Part shown: piece after piece, positions 7,132 to 15,612 of the stretch
How the letters are laid out: the number at the start of each line of letters is the position of its first letter
Numbering within the stretch: the stretch's first letter is position 1
Origin: Christensenella sp. UBA7703
GTDB taxonomy: Bacteria > Bacillota > Clostridia > Christensenellales > CAG-138
Direction: 5' to 3'
NCBI GenBank assembly: GCA_002482505.1
Contig: DLGD01000014.1
Location: forward strand, 79,176-143,175
DNA length: 64,000 nucleotides
Notes under the pieces: model-generated
Seen by the model: the letters and a program-made list of their open reading frames with translations, nothing else
What the model was told of the DNA's origin: nothing
The model's database searches: none
Position numbers and translations under genes: made by a program

Positions 7132-8973
7132 ATGCTATATATTAGTCGAATTGAAATCCAGTATTTCAGATCCATATATAAAGAAATCATCACAGATTTA
7201 CGAGATCTAAATATCTTCAGTGGGAAGAATGATGTCGGCAAATCGAATGTTCTAAAAGCACTCAATCTCTTTTTCAACAATGAAACGGATAAAGATACTC
7301 CGTTTCTCTTTGATGTAGATTTTAACAAAAGAAGGCTTGAGGAAGTAAGGAGAGAATCAGTAAAAGGGAAACAGTTTATCACAATTAGAGTAACTTTCCT
7401 TCGCGGTAATAGAGCAGAAAGAACATTGCCGAATAAATTTACAGTTACAAAAAAGTGGTTTCGGAATGATACTTTACCATCATTTTTTGAATCTGATATT
7501 CAATTACAAATTGAAAGAAAATCAGGAAAATATAATGATCGAAATCAAGCTTCGCTAACATCCTTCTTGAATAAAATAAGGTATGTATATATACCAGCAA
7601 TTAAAGATGAAAGTACGTTTCGGTCGACGTTTAATTTGTTGAGAGAGTCAATATATGATGACAAAATATCAAAAGATGAGAGGTTGATAGAGTCGCTGAG
7701 TTCATTATCACTTGCGGTGTCTGATGCGGCGAGTGAACTAAACAATGAGTTCAAAGTTGCAACAGGGATTAACTCATATCTGACCTCACCGAAAACTATT
7801 TCAGATTTATATCAAACTATCAGCGTTGACACGGAAATGGATGGAGCTGATATTAGCTTAAATCTGAGAGGTGATGGTATAAGAGTACGTTATTTACCAA
7901 GCATTTTACATTATATTTCTTGGAACTCAAGTAATTTGTATATTTGGGGCTTTGAAGAGCCAGAAAACTCTCTTGAATATGGACTGGCGTTATCTATGGC
8001 TGATGATTTTTATACTAGGTTCGCACAAGATAGCAACATATTCATAACTTCTCACTCACCTGCATTTATAGGGCTATCAGATAAAGAGAGTGTGCAAGTC
8101 TACCGATGTTTTCGGGACATCAAAGGGACAAACATAAAGACAATAAAGGAAGCAAATGAACAGCCTGAACTAATTGAAGAACTTGGATACGCTAATCTCC
8201 AGAAAGAAATATTTGACCAGTACAAATCAAAAGTTGCAGAGTATAAAGCTCACTTAGTTCAAATTGAAACCTGCAAAAAAGAGATAAATCTAATATGCGA
8301 AACTTTAAAACAAGCCGTAAAACCAACACTTTTCACGGAAGGTATTACTGATGTACTAATTCTGAAAGCGGCTTGGAAGGCATTGTACGATTCAGAATGT
8401 CCGTTTGAGATTAAGAGTTGCAACTCGTTTTTAGAGGAAGATACCACAAGTGCTGCAGGATGCGAGAAATTGGCAAGCCTGCTAAGCTCAACTTTGCCGG
8501 ACAATATATGCTTTACATTAGGGCTTTTTGATCGCGATGCAGAAGGTTGTAAGAGATACAAACTTGATAAAAACTTTGTCGAACAAGATGCAAACTGGAA
8601 ACTACATAAAAACAAGCGTTGTTGTGTAATATGTCTTCCTGAATTAGAAGATAGAAAACAGTTTTCAGAAAATGAAAATCTTTGTATTGAGTTTTATTTT
8701 GATAACGAATATCTGATGAAGCAAGTTGGTGGGATTTCACTTCAATTAGATCCAATAGAATACTCGGTTCGTACTCAAGCTGGCAAACTAGTAAGAACAG
8801 AATTACCAGAAAAAGGAAAATTCGAGTTTTATAAAATTAAAGAATCAACAAAGAAATATTTCGCTGAAAAGATTGTACCTACATTTGACAAGAAAGCATT
8901 CTTTAGATTTAAGTACCTATTTCAATTAGTCTTGAAAATCATTAAAGAAAATAATGTGCAATCTGTTTCGTGA
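7132..8973 (+). CDS. OLD-family ATP-dependent nuclease (ABC ATPase plus TOPRIM)
   Basis: The 613-residue protein has an N-terminal SMC/ABC-type ATPase: Walker A GKNDVGKSN near residue 30, signature-like LNLRGDGIRV, Walker B IWGFEEPENSLE and switch His in FITSHSPAF. A C-terminal TOPRIM domain follows, with acidic TEGITDVLIL near residue 403 and LFDRDAEG near residue 464. OLD nucleases act in phage defence or DNA processing. GGAG lies before the ATG at 7132. The gene is strikingly AT-rich compared with all neighbours, which indicates recent transfer. No Gabija GajB helicase, reverse transcriptase or other partner is adjacent, so it appears solitary. Confidence 0.85.
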   Translation: MLYISRIEIQYFRSIYKEIITDLRDLNIFSGKNDVGKSNVLKALNLFFNNETDKDTPFLFDVDFNKRRLEEVRRESVKGKQFITIRVTFLRGNRAERTLPNKFTVTKKWFRNDTLPSFFESDIQLQIERKSGKYNDRNQASLTSFLNKIRYVYIPAIKDESTFRSTFNLLRESIYDDKISKDERLIESLSSLSLAVSDAASELNNEFKVATGINSYLTSPKTISDLYQTISVDTEMDGADISLNLRGDGIRVRYLPSILHYISWNSSNLYIWGFEEPENSLEYGLALSMADDFYTRFAQDSNIFITSHSPAFIGLSDKESVQVYRCFRDIKGTNIKTIKEANEQPELIEELGYANLQKEIFDQYKSKVAEYKAHLVQIETCKKEINLICETLKQAVKPTLFTEGITDVLILKAAWKALYDSECPFEIKSCNSFLEEDTTSAAGCEKLASLLSSTLPDNICFTLGLFDRDAEGCKRYKLDKNFVEQDANWKLHKNKRCCVICLPELEDRKQFSENENLCIEFYFDNEYLMKQVGGISLQLDPIEYSVRTQAGKLVRTELPEKGKFEFYKIKESTKKYFAEKIVPTFDKKAFFRFKYLFQLVLKIIKENNVQSVS

Positions 8974-8986
8974 AATATAATTAGCA

Positions 8987-9014
8987 GCCTCCCGCTCACC
9001 ACGGGAGGCTTTCT
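8987..9014 (+). terminator. Intrinsic terminator after the OLD nuclease
   Basis: GCCTCCCG and CGGGAGGC form a perfect 8-bp stem with a 7-base loop, followed by TTTCTC. It may serve both this gene and the converging LUD gene. Confidence 0.75.
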
Positions 9015-9031
9015 CATCCTCACTAAAAAAC

Positions 9032-9631
9032 TCAATACCCCAAACTTTCCCCAACCAAAACAACCTCCGTCACCTTCACACTCCGCATCGGCCAAAGCAG
9101 CGTCGCCACACCGCAGCAGATGCGATCCGCCGAGGAACAATCATAGCAGCGAATCTCTTTCCCAACCGCGCAGGGTGTTTTCAGCCCCAGCCGCCGCGTG
9201 TTCAGCGGCGCGGCCACATTCCGCGCGCGAAACACCGCGCTCTCCAAATCCGGCGCAATCTTATTCACCCCGGCGACAAACACCACCCGCTCGTGGTTGT
9301 ACAGCGTCGCTGCAACGCGATTGCCGGAGCCGTCGATATTCACGATTTCGCCCGTCTCGGCGATTGCGTTTGCACTCGTGAGGTAAACCTCCGCTCCCGC
9401 GGCAGCCGTGCGCGTCTCCATATCGTTACTCACCCAGTGCCAATGCACGGTGTTGTGCTCGCTGAGCCGGTCGTAAAGCCCCATCTGCTCGATGGTCACG
9501 CTGCCGCCGATGCCCACCGTCTTGCCCCAAATGCTCCCGCTTAGGTAGTCCGCGGCTTCCTTCGCCGTCTCAAAATAGCGCACCGCAAACCCCTTGCGGC
9601 TGAGCGAATCCATCGTCCGCTGAACATCCAT
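9032..9631 (-). CDS. LUD-domain protein
   Basis: This 199-residue protein matches the LUD (lactate utilisation, formerly DUF162) family: GIGGSVTIEQMGLYD near residue 41, TSANAIAETGEIVNIDGSGNRVA near residue 85 and VAGVNKIAPDLESA. LUD proteins include LutB/LutC-type components and stand-alone proteins of unknown role. No LutA or LutB partner is present, so a lactate role is not supported here. The cysteines near the C terminus (CYDCSSADRICCG) could bind a metal. It is transcribed towards the OLD gene and away from ridA. Confidence 0.8.
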   Translation of the reverse strand: MDVQRTMDSLSRKGFAVRYFETAKEAADYLSGSIWGKTVGIGGSVTIEQMGLYDRLSEHNTVHWHWVSNDMETRTAAAGAEVYLTSANAIAETGEIVNIDGSGNRVAATLYNHERVVFVAGVNKIAPDLESAVFRARNVAAPLNTRRLGLKTPCAVGKEIRCYDCSSADRICCGVATLLWPMRSVKVTEVVLVGESLGY

Positions 9632-9722
9632 GTCCGTTTCTCCTTAAAACTGCATTTGTTGGTATTATACCACGCACAGCGGAGCTTGCCGCGCAAAATC
9701 GAGCGGATTTCTCCGCGAAAGG

Positions 9723-9750
9723 TTGACGCAACCCGCGCGGGATTTATAAT
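9723..9750 (+). promoter_or_regulatory. ridA promoter
   Basis: TTGACG (9723-9728), 16 bases, TATAAT (9745-9750), about 38 bases before the ridA ATG. Confidence 0.75.
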
Positions 9751-9787
9751 AGAGGGGAAAACCAACACGAAGAGGAGAAGACAGCGT

Positions 9788-10159
9788 ATGAAAACGATTG
9801 ATACCGAAAAAGCCCCGGCGGCGATTGGCCCGTATTCGCAGGCGAAAGTCAGCGGCGGTTTTGTGTTTACCTCCGGGCAGATTCCGGTTGACCCCAAGAG
9901 CGGGGAAATCGTCGGCAGCGACGTGACCGCGCAAGCGGAGCAGGTACTGGCAAACCTTGGCGCGGTTCTGGCGGCGGCGGGCAGTGACTTCAGCCGCGTG
10001 GTGAAGGCGACGTGCTTCCTCGCGAGCATGGACGATTTTGCGGCCTTCAACGCGGTCTATGGCAAATACATGACCGAGAAACCCGCGCGCTCCTGCGTCG
10101 CGGTGAAAACACTGCCGAAAAACGTGCTCTGCGAAGTGGAAGCTATTGCGGAAATATAA
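9788..10159 (+). CDS. ridA: RidA family enamine/imine deaminase
   Basis: This 123-residue YjgF/YER057c/UK114 protein hydrolyses reactive 2-aminoacrylate and related enamines released by PLP enzymes. PAAIGPYSQAK, FTSGQIPVDPKSGE, VVKATCFLASM and ARSCVAVKTLP (substrate-carboxylate arginine) are all present, and the length is standard for the trimeric enzyme. GAGGAGAAG precedes the ATG at 9788. It has its own promoter and terminator. Confidence 0.95.
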   Translation: MKTIDTEKAPAAIGPYSQAKVSGGFVFTSGQIPVDPKSGEIVGSDVTAQAEQVLANLGAVLAAAGSDFSRVVKATCFLASMDDFAAFNAVYGKYMTEKPARSCVAVKTLPKNVLCEVEAIAEI

Positions 10160-10190
10160 TCGAATCGTTCCGGCTCGTGCCGGTGCGCAA

Positions 10191-10222
10191 AAAAAAGCGG
10201 GGTCGTACCACCCCGCTTTTTT
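10191..10222. terminator. Bidirectional terminator between ridA and the minus-strand RNA
   Basis: AGCGGGG and CCCCGCT flank a short loop (10196-10217) with an A run before and a T run after, so it can stop ridA transcription on plus and the candidate RNA on minus. Confidence 0.85.
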
Positions 10223-10364
10223 GCTGCGCAACCCGGTTGGGGCTTTCAAAATCATTCTTGACGTAATCAGAAGAAGGAACACTTCTACGTGGTCGTAACA
10301 CGTTTCCGTCAAAGCAAAGCAGAAAATCCCGCCTGAGTTTGCGGCAGGAGGGCAAGCCCTCTAA
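10191..10364 (-). ncRNA. Candidate independent small structured RNA (about 174 nt)
   Basis: On the minus strand a promoter (10371-10399) is followed by a segment without coding potential and then the terminator at 10191-10222. Predicted helices in transcript order are GAGGG/CCCTC, CCGC/GCGG, then a three-way junction closed by TTGACG/CGTCAA that encloses ACGTG/CACGT and AGAAG/CTTCT hairpins. I compared it mentally with 6S, SRP RNA and tmRNA and could not assign it. Together with leader sequence on the plus strand it fills the 450-base gap between ridA and yerC. Confidence 0.5.
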
Positions 10365-10370
10365 CTTGGT

Positions 10371-10399
10371 ATTATCATATATTTTTCGCCGCGAAGCAA
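10371..10399 (-). promoter_or_regulatory. Promoter of the candidate small RNA
   Basis: Read on the minus strand: TTGCTT (10399-10394), 17 bases, GATAAT (10376-10371). The start would be near 10364. Confidence 0.55.
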
Positions 10400-10607
10400 G
10401 AAAAACCGCTGAAAGCTGGCGTTTTTGCGCATAAAAGAGAATCAAGGCGGCTTCTTTTCCAAACCAAAGCGGAAAAGAATGGCAATGCACGAAAATAATT
10501 CTGTACTTTAGCGCGATGAAGTGATAAAATGCAAAGGACGCATCGGTGAGGACGGGAGCGAACCGCCGAAGGACGCATGCGAAACAAAGTCAAAGGAAGT
10601 GCCACAA

Positions 10608-10907
10608 ATGGGTTTACCGAGAAACAAACAGACAGACGCGCTTTTTTCCTCCGTGCTCCTGCTGGAGAACGTGGAGGAATGCTATCGATATTTTGAGGAC
10701 CTCTGCACGATTCAGGAGATTCGCGATCTTGGGCAGCGCCTCGAGATTGCAAAGGCGCTGGACGCGGGGGACACCTACCAGAGCGCGATTGAGAAAACCG
10801 GCGTGAGCACCGCGACCATCGGCCGCGTGAAGCGCTGCCTGCACTATGGCGCGGGCGGATACCGGCTGGTTCTCGACCGCATGAAGACACAGGAGCAGAG
10901 CAAATGA
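10608..10907 (+). CDS. YerC/TrpR-like regulator at the head of the his operon
   Basis: This 99-residue protein belongs to the TrpR-related YerC/YecD family: IQEIRDLGQRLEIAKALD followed by a helix-turn-helix in YQSAIEKTGVSTATIGRVKR around residues 63-82. In Firmicutes this family (HisR) is linked to control of histidine biosynthesis, so autogenous repression of the his operon is likely. The ATG at 10608 follows AAAGGAAG; the open frame from 10521 has no ribosome site. Its stop overlaps hisZ (ATGA at 10904). I saw no convincing full palindromic operator upstream. Confidence 0.82.
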   Translation: MGLPRNKQTDALFSSVLLLENVEECYRYFEDLCTIQEIRDLGQRLEIAKALDAGDTYQSAIEKTGVSTATIGRVKRCLHYGAGGYRLVLDRMKTQEQSK

Positions 10908-12001
10908 AGCCCGAAACACTGACCACGCAAGAGCGCATTCAGTATGAGCTGCGGGAGCTGTATTTAGCCTGCGGCTATCGACCATATAAGGTCGGGAAAT
11001 TTGAAGACTACGACCTCTACATGCGCAACAAGAAATTCCTCGCGAGCGAACAGGTGCTCACCTTTAGCGACACAAACGGCAAACTCAAGGCGCTCAAGCC
11101 GGACGTGACGCTTTCGATTATCAAAAACGTGAAGGACGACGGGCGCGTGCAGAAGCTCTGTTATACCGAGACGGTCTACCGCGTGCCGCGAAACGCATAC
11201 GGCTTTCGCGAGATCATGCAAACCGGGCTGGAGTGCATCGGGCGCGTGGACGATTATGCGGCGGGTGAGGTGCTCATGCTGGCGGCGCGGAGCCTGCAAA
11301 AGATCAGCGAGCGCTATGTGTTGGATGTGTCCGATGTCGGCGTGCTTTCCGGCGTGCTGGCGGAGGAGCCGATTGGCGACGCGGACTGCGCAAGGCTATT
11401 GTCTCTCGTCGGTGAAAAGAATCAGCACGGGCTGACAGCAGCCTGCGCAGAGATGGGTGTTTCCCAGCGTACGACACAGCGATTGCTCGACCTCGTCTGC
11501 GCCTGTGGACCGCTTGGCGAAACTCTCTCTCGCGTGGAATCGCTGGATCTGCCACAGACGAGCCGGGAAGCCCTCGCGGGGCTTGGGCGCATGCGAGATC
11601 AGCTCGCGGCATACGGAATCGGCAACGTGAACCTCGATTTTTCGGTGGTCAACGATATGGACTATTACAACGGGCTCGTGTTCCGCGGCTTTGTGGAGGG
11701 GATACCCTCCGGCATTCTCGCGGGCGGGCGGTATGACAACCTGCTGGCGCGGATGGGCAAGCACGGCGAGGCGATCGGATTTGCGGTCTATCTGGATCAG
11801 CTGGAGCGGTACATGGAGGCAAAGCCCGCCTACGAAACGGAAGCGCTCGTACTCTATGACGCAGCGACCGACCCGCTGGATATCGTCCGCGTGACGGAAT
11901 CGCTCCGCGCGCGGGGCATCAGCTTCCGTGTGCAGCGGGAGGAAGAACCCTGCCCGAATTGCCGCGAAGTCGTCCGGCTCGCGAAGGAGGCAAATACATG
12001 A
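10904..12001 (+). CDS. hisZ: ATP phosphoribosyltransferase regulatory subunit
   Basis: HisZ (365 residues) is a catalytically inactive histidyl-tRNA-synthetase paralogue that pairs with the short HisG and confers histidine feedback. Class II synthetase-like features are present: LKPDVTLSIIKNV, VYRVPRNAYGFREIMQTGLECIG near residue 92 and FSVVNDMDYYNGLVFRGF near residue 247. The anticodon-binding domain is absent and a CPNC pair sits near the C terminus. The gene overlaps yerC and hisG by ATGA junctions, indicating coupled translation. Confidence 0.92.
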   Translation: MKPETLTTQERIQYELRELYLACGYRPYKVGKFEDYDLYMRNKKFLASEQVLTFSDTNGKLKALKPDVTLSIIKNVKDDGRVQKLCYTETVYRVPRNAYGFREIMQTGLECIGRVDDYAAGEVLMLAARSLQKISERYVLDVSDVGVLSGVLAEEPIGDADCARLLSLVGEKNQHGLTAACAEMGVSQRTTQRLLDLVCACGPLGETLSRVESLDLPQTSREALAGLGRMRDQLAAYGIGNVNLDFSVVNDMDYYNGLVFRGFVEGIPSGILAGGRYDNLLARMGKHGEAIGFAVYLDQLERYMEAKPAYETEALVLYDAATDPLDIVRVTESLRARGISFRVQREEEPCPNCREVVRLAKEANT

Positions 12002-12630
12002 AGCGCATGATCAACATCGCTCTGCCCAAAGGGCGGCTCGGCGAAAAAGCGTATTCCCTCATTGCGCGCGCGGGCTATGCTTGCCCAGAGTTGCTGGAGG
12101 AAAACCGCAAACTCACGTTTGAAAACGAGCAGGCGGGTGTGCGTTATTTCTGGGTGAAACCGTCGGATGTGGCGATCTATGTGGAGCGGGGAGCAGCGGA
12201 CATCGGCATTGCGGGCAAGGACATCCTGCTGGAGTATGCGCCGGATGTCTATGAACTGCTGGATCTATCCATCGGCAAATGCCGGATGTGCGTCGCGGGC
12301 GCTCAGGATTTTTCCGATTCACACACGGGCATTCTGCGTGTGGCGACAAAGTTTCCCGCCATCGCGCGGCGGCATTATGCCGCGCAGAGCCGCGAGATCG
12401 ACGTCATCCGCCTCAACGGTTCCATCGAGCTTGCGCCCATCTTGGGGCTTTCGGACGTGATTGTGGACATCGTAGAGACGGGCAAAACCCTCGCGGAAAA
12501 CGGATTGTGCGTTCACGAGGAGATCGTGTCCATCAGCGCACGATTGATCGCAAACAAGGCACATTACCAGTTCAAAGGCGCAGAGATAGAAGCTCTTAGA
12601 CAGAAGCTAGAGGAAGCAGCAAGAGCATGA
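11998..12630 (+). CDS. hisG: ATP phosphoribosyltransferase, short form
   Basis: HisG catalyses the first step of histidine synthesis, joining ATP and PRPP. At 210 residues it is the short form, which needs HisZ for activity and feedback, and hisZ is directly upstream with a four-base overlap. INIALPKGRLGEKA at the N terminus, ADIGIAGKDILLEY near residue 65 and LNGSIELAPILGLSDVIVDIVETG near residue 140 (PRPP loop) are diagnostic. The ATG at 11998 follows AAGGAGG. Confidence 0.96.
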   Translation: MKRMINIALPKGRLGEKAYSLIARAGYACPELLEENRKLTFENEQAGVRYFWVKPSDVAIYVERGAADIGIAGKDILLEYAPDVYELLDLSIGKCRMCVAGAQDFSDSHTGILRVATKFPAIARRHYAAQSREIDVIRLNGSIELAPILGLSDVIVDIVETGKTLAENGLCVHEEIVSISARLIANKAHYQFKGAEIEALRQKLEEAARA

Positions 12631-12676
12631 TGAATGATGAGACGCTCCGGCGCAAGCTGGAGCAGGCGGTGAGAAC

Positions 12677-13957
12677 ATGAAAATATGGAACTATAACGAG
12701 ATCGATAAAAGCGCCCTCTTTTTGCGCCGGCTGGAGGACAGCGGCGTGGAGGATGTTGTGCGCGGAATTCTTGCGGACGTCGCCCAAAACGGAGACCGCG
12801 CGCTGATCGCCTACGCAAAAAAGCTTGATCGCGCGGAGCTGACCACTCTGGAGGTTTCGCAGGCGGAACTTGACGATGCACTGCTCTCGGTCCCGACAGA
12901 ACTGCTCGACGCGATGCAACTGGCGGCGGAGAATATCCGCGCGTTTCACAGCATGCAGCTGCGCGAAGGCTTTCGTCTGGAGCGCCCGAACGGCGTGTAC
13001 ATGGGGCAGAAGATTACGCCCATCGAAAAAGTCGGGCTCTATATCCCAGGCGGTACGGCGAGCTATCCTTCCACGGTGTTCATGAACGCGATCCCGGCAA
13101 AGCTTGCTGGGTGCTCGCTTGTGGTGATGGTCTCCCCGCCGAATGCGAGCGGCAAGATTCCGGCTCCGATCCTCGCGGCGGCAAAGCTCGCGGGGGTGGA
13201 TCGGGTGTTTCTTGCGGGCGGGGCGCAGGCGATTGCCGCCCTTGCCTACGGCACCGAGACCGTGCCGAAGGTGGACAAGATCGTTGGCCCCGGCAACGCT
13301 TTTGTTGCGGAAGCAAAGCGGCAGGTATTCGGACGGGTTGCCATCGATATGATTGCGGGGCCGAGCGAGATACTCGTCGTCGCGGATGAGACGGCGAATC
13401 CCGCGTTTGTCGCGGCGGATTTGCTGAGCCAAGCGGAGCACGACGCGCTCTCCTCCGCGGTGTTGATCACGGATAGCATGGCGTTGGCGGAGCAGGTCAG
13501 CGCGGAGATGGAGCGGCAGCTAAGGACCCTCCCGCGCGAGGCGATTGCAAGAGCTTCCATCGAAACCAACGGCAAGATCATCGTGACGAGCGATTTGCTC
13601 TGCGCGATCGACGTGTCCAACGAGCTTGCGCCGGAGCATCTAGAGCTCTGCGTCAAAGAACCGGAGCGGTATCTGGCCTATGTGAAAAACGCGGGTTCGG
13701 TCTTCCTCGGCAACGATTGCCCGGAGTCCCTTGGAGACTATCTCGCAGGGCCGAACCACACGCTGCCGACCAGTGGAACGGCGCGGTTTTCCAGCCCGCT
13801 TGGCGTGGACGATTTTGTGAAAAAGACACAATACACCTATTTTTCGCGGGAAGCGCTGGGGGAACTCGCGGATAAAATCGCGGTGTTTGCCCGCGTGGAA
13901 GGGCTGGAGGCGCATGCACGGGCGGCGCTGATTCGCGGCGGGGAGGGCAAGGCATGA
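12677..13957 (+). CDS. hisD: Histidinol dehydrogenase
   Basis: HisD (426 residues) performs the last two steps, oxidising L-histidinol to L-histidine with NAD and zinc. Zinc ligands are seen in SQAEHDAL, ESLGDYLAGPNH and EAHARAAL; the catalytic Glu-His pair is in NELAPEHLEL. YIPGGTASYPSTVFMNAIPA and VDKIVGPGNAFVAEAKR are typical family blocks. It lies 46 bases after hisG and overlaps hisC by four bases. Confidence 0.97.
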   Translation: MKIWNYNEIDKSALFLRRLEDSGVEDVVRGILADVAQNGDRALIAYAKKLDRAELTTLEVSQAELDDALLSVPTELLDAMQLAAENIRAFHSMQLREGFRLERPNGVYMGQKITPIEKVGLYIPGGTASYPSTVFMNAIPAKLAGCSLVVMVSPPNASGKIPAPILAAAKLAGVDRVFLAGGAQAIAALAYGTETVPKVDKIVGPGNAFVAEAKRQVFGRVAIDMIAGPSEILVVADETANPAFVAADLLSQAEHDALSSAVLITDSMALAEQVSAEMERQLRTLPREAIARASIETNGKIIVTSDLLCAIDVSNELAPEHLELCVKEPERYLAYVKNAGSVFLGNDCPESLGDYLAGPNHTLPTSGTARFSSPLGVDDFVKKTQYTYFSREALGELADKIAVFARVEGLEAHARAALIRGGEGKA

Positions 13958-15027
13958 GCCGTTTTTTAAGCGAAAAATACGCGAGCCTGGTTCCCTATAC
14001 CCCCGGCGAACAGCCGCGGGACGCGCAATATATCAAGCTCAACACGAATGAATCCCCGTTTCCGCCGTCGCCCGGCGTGGTTGCGGCGGCTGAGCGGGAA
14101 GCGCGTCGGGTCAATCTTTATTCCGACCCGGAGTGCAAGTTGCTTAAAGATGCAGCGGCAAAGCTCTACGGCGTGGAGCCGCAAAACGTGCTGCCGGTCA
14201 ACGGATCGGACGAGATTCTCTATTTTGCGTTTCTTGCGTTCGGAGACGAACAGAACCCCTTTGCGTTTGCGGATATCAGCTACGGTTTTTATCCCGTCTA
14301 TGCGCAGTTCTGCAAGGTGCCAAACCGCGAGATTCCGCTCACGAGTGATTTTTCCATCGACTATCGGGATTATCTGGGGCTGAGTGAACAGATCCTGATC
14401 GCAAACCCCAACGCGCCAACGGGAACCTGCCTGCCGTTATGGCAGATCGAGGAGATCGTCCGAGCGAATCCCGACCGCGTGGTGATCATCGACGAAGCGT
14501 ATATCGACTTCGGCGGGGAGAGCTGCGTGCCGCTGACGAAGAGATATGACAACCTTCTGGTGATTCAAACGTTTTCCAAGAGCCGCTCTCTTGCGGGCGC
14601 GCGGCTGGGTTTTGGTATCGGCTGCGAGGCGCTGATACGTGACCTGAACACGGTGAAGTATTCGATTAACCCGTATAATGTGAACCGTATGACGCAGGCT
14701 GCGGGTGTTGCCGCAATCGAGGACGACGCGTATTATCGCGAAAAGGCGCAAACGATTATGCGCGTGCGGGAGGAGACGACAGAGCAACTCTGCGCGCTCG
14801 GCTTCACGGTCTTGCCGTCCACGGCAAACTTCGTCTTTGCAAAGAGCGACCGCCTCAGCGGAGAAGAACTCTATCAATCACTCAAATCGCGCGGGGTGCT
14901 GGTGCGGCACTTTACCAAGGAGCGCATCAAAGACTTTTGCCGGATCACGATTGGCACGCGCGAACAGATGCAGACACTCATAACCACCATTCAGGCAATC
15001 CTCGCGGAGAAAGGAAGCAGCAGATGA
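13954..15027 (+). CDS. hisC: Histidinol-phosphate aminotransferase
   Basis: HisC (357 residues) is a fold-type I PLP aminotransferase converting imidazole-acetol phosphate to histidinol phosphate. The PLP lysine lies in TFSKSRSLAGARLGF (about K209), with NPNAPTG and VIIDEAYIDFGG before it. KLNTNESPFPPSP is the N-terminal family motif. The ATGA overlap with hisD at 13954 and with hisB at 15024 indicates tight coupling. Proteins of this group can also act on aromatic amino acids. Confidence 0.95.
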   Translation: MSRFLSEKYASLVPYTPGEQPRDAQYIKLNTNESPFPPSPGVVAAAEREARRVNLYSDPECKLLKDAAAKLYGVEPQNVLPVNGSDEILYFAFLAFGDEQNPFAFADISYGFYPVYAQFCKVPNREIPLTSDFSIDYRDYLGLSEQILIANPNAPTGTCLPLWQIEEIVRANPDRVVIIDEAYIDFGGESCVPLTKRYDNLLVIQTFSKSRSLAGARLGFGIGCEALIRDLNTVKYSINPYNVNRMTQAAGVAAIEDDAYYREKAQTIMRVREETTEQLCALGFTVLPSTANFVFAKSDRLSGEELYQSLKSRGVLVRHFTKERIKDFCRITIGTREQMQTLITTIQAILAEKGSSR

Positions 15028-15611
15028 GAACGGCAACTTGCAACCGAAAGACGGCGGAGACACAGATTACCCTTACGCTCAACCTCGACGGAATAGGCAA
15101 GAGCGAGATCAACAGCGGGGTTGGGTTTCTCGACCATATGCTCACGCTCTTTGCTCGGCATGCGAGAATGGACCTCGCGCTGGCCTGCACGGGGGATACG
15201 GTTGTGGACGACCACCACAGCGTGGAGGACATCGCCATTGCGCTGGGCGAAGCGCTGAAAACTGCTCTCGGCGAAAAGCGCGGTATTGTGCGCTATGGCA
15301 GTGAACTGCTGCCGATGGATGAAGCGCTCGTGCTCTGCGCGGTCGATCTCTCCGGCAGGAGCTGCCTGCGTTACACGGCGAGCATCCTCTCGCAAAAGAT
15401 CGGTTCGTTTGACACCGAGCTGGTGCAGGAATTCTTCAGCGCGCTGAGCCGGACGGCGGGGATTACACTGCATATCAAACAGCTCGACGGCGAAAACTCG
15501 CACCACATCGTGGAGGCGATGTTCAAAGCCCTCGGTCGATCACTCAGGCAGGCGGTTGCCGTCGATTCCGCGTTTGCGGACGAGATTCCCTCGACAAAGG
15601 GTGTGCTATAA
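15024..15611 (+). CDS. hisB: Imidazoleglycerol-phosphate dehydratase
   Basis: HisB (195 residues, monofunctional) dehydrates imidazoleglycerol phosphate to imidazole-acetol phosphate. The duplicated metal-binding signatures are DDHHSVED near residue 68 and ENSHHIVEA near residue 161, with SGVGFLDHMLT near residue 31. The histidinol-phosphatase domain of enterobacterial HisB is missing; that activity is supplied by the PHP protein at 18425. The start at 15024 overlaps the hisC stop. Confidence 0.97.
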   Translation: MRTATCNRKTAETQITLTLNLDGIGKSEINSGVGFLDHMLTLFARHARMDLALACTGDTVVDDHHSVEDIAIALGEALKTALGEKRGIVRYGSELLPMDEALVLCAVDLSGRSCLRYTASILSQKIGSFDTELVQEFFSALSRTAGITLHIKQLDGENSHHIVEAMFKALGRSLRQAVAVDSAFADEIPSTKGVL

Positions 15612-15612
15612 G

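Noticed and set aside
7132..9631. Gabija or PARIS defence system
   Set aside because: The OLD protein has no GajB helicase or AriB-like partner; the next gene is a LUD-domain protein on the other strand.
10191..10364. 6S RNA assignment
   Set aside because: Length and genomic style would fit, but I could not draw the long closing stem and central bubble that define 6S RNA.
10500..10545. Full HisR/YerC operator upstream of yerC
   Set aside because: Only a TGTACT half-site at about 10502 was seen, without a matching inverted half, so I did not annotate it.
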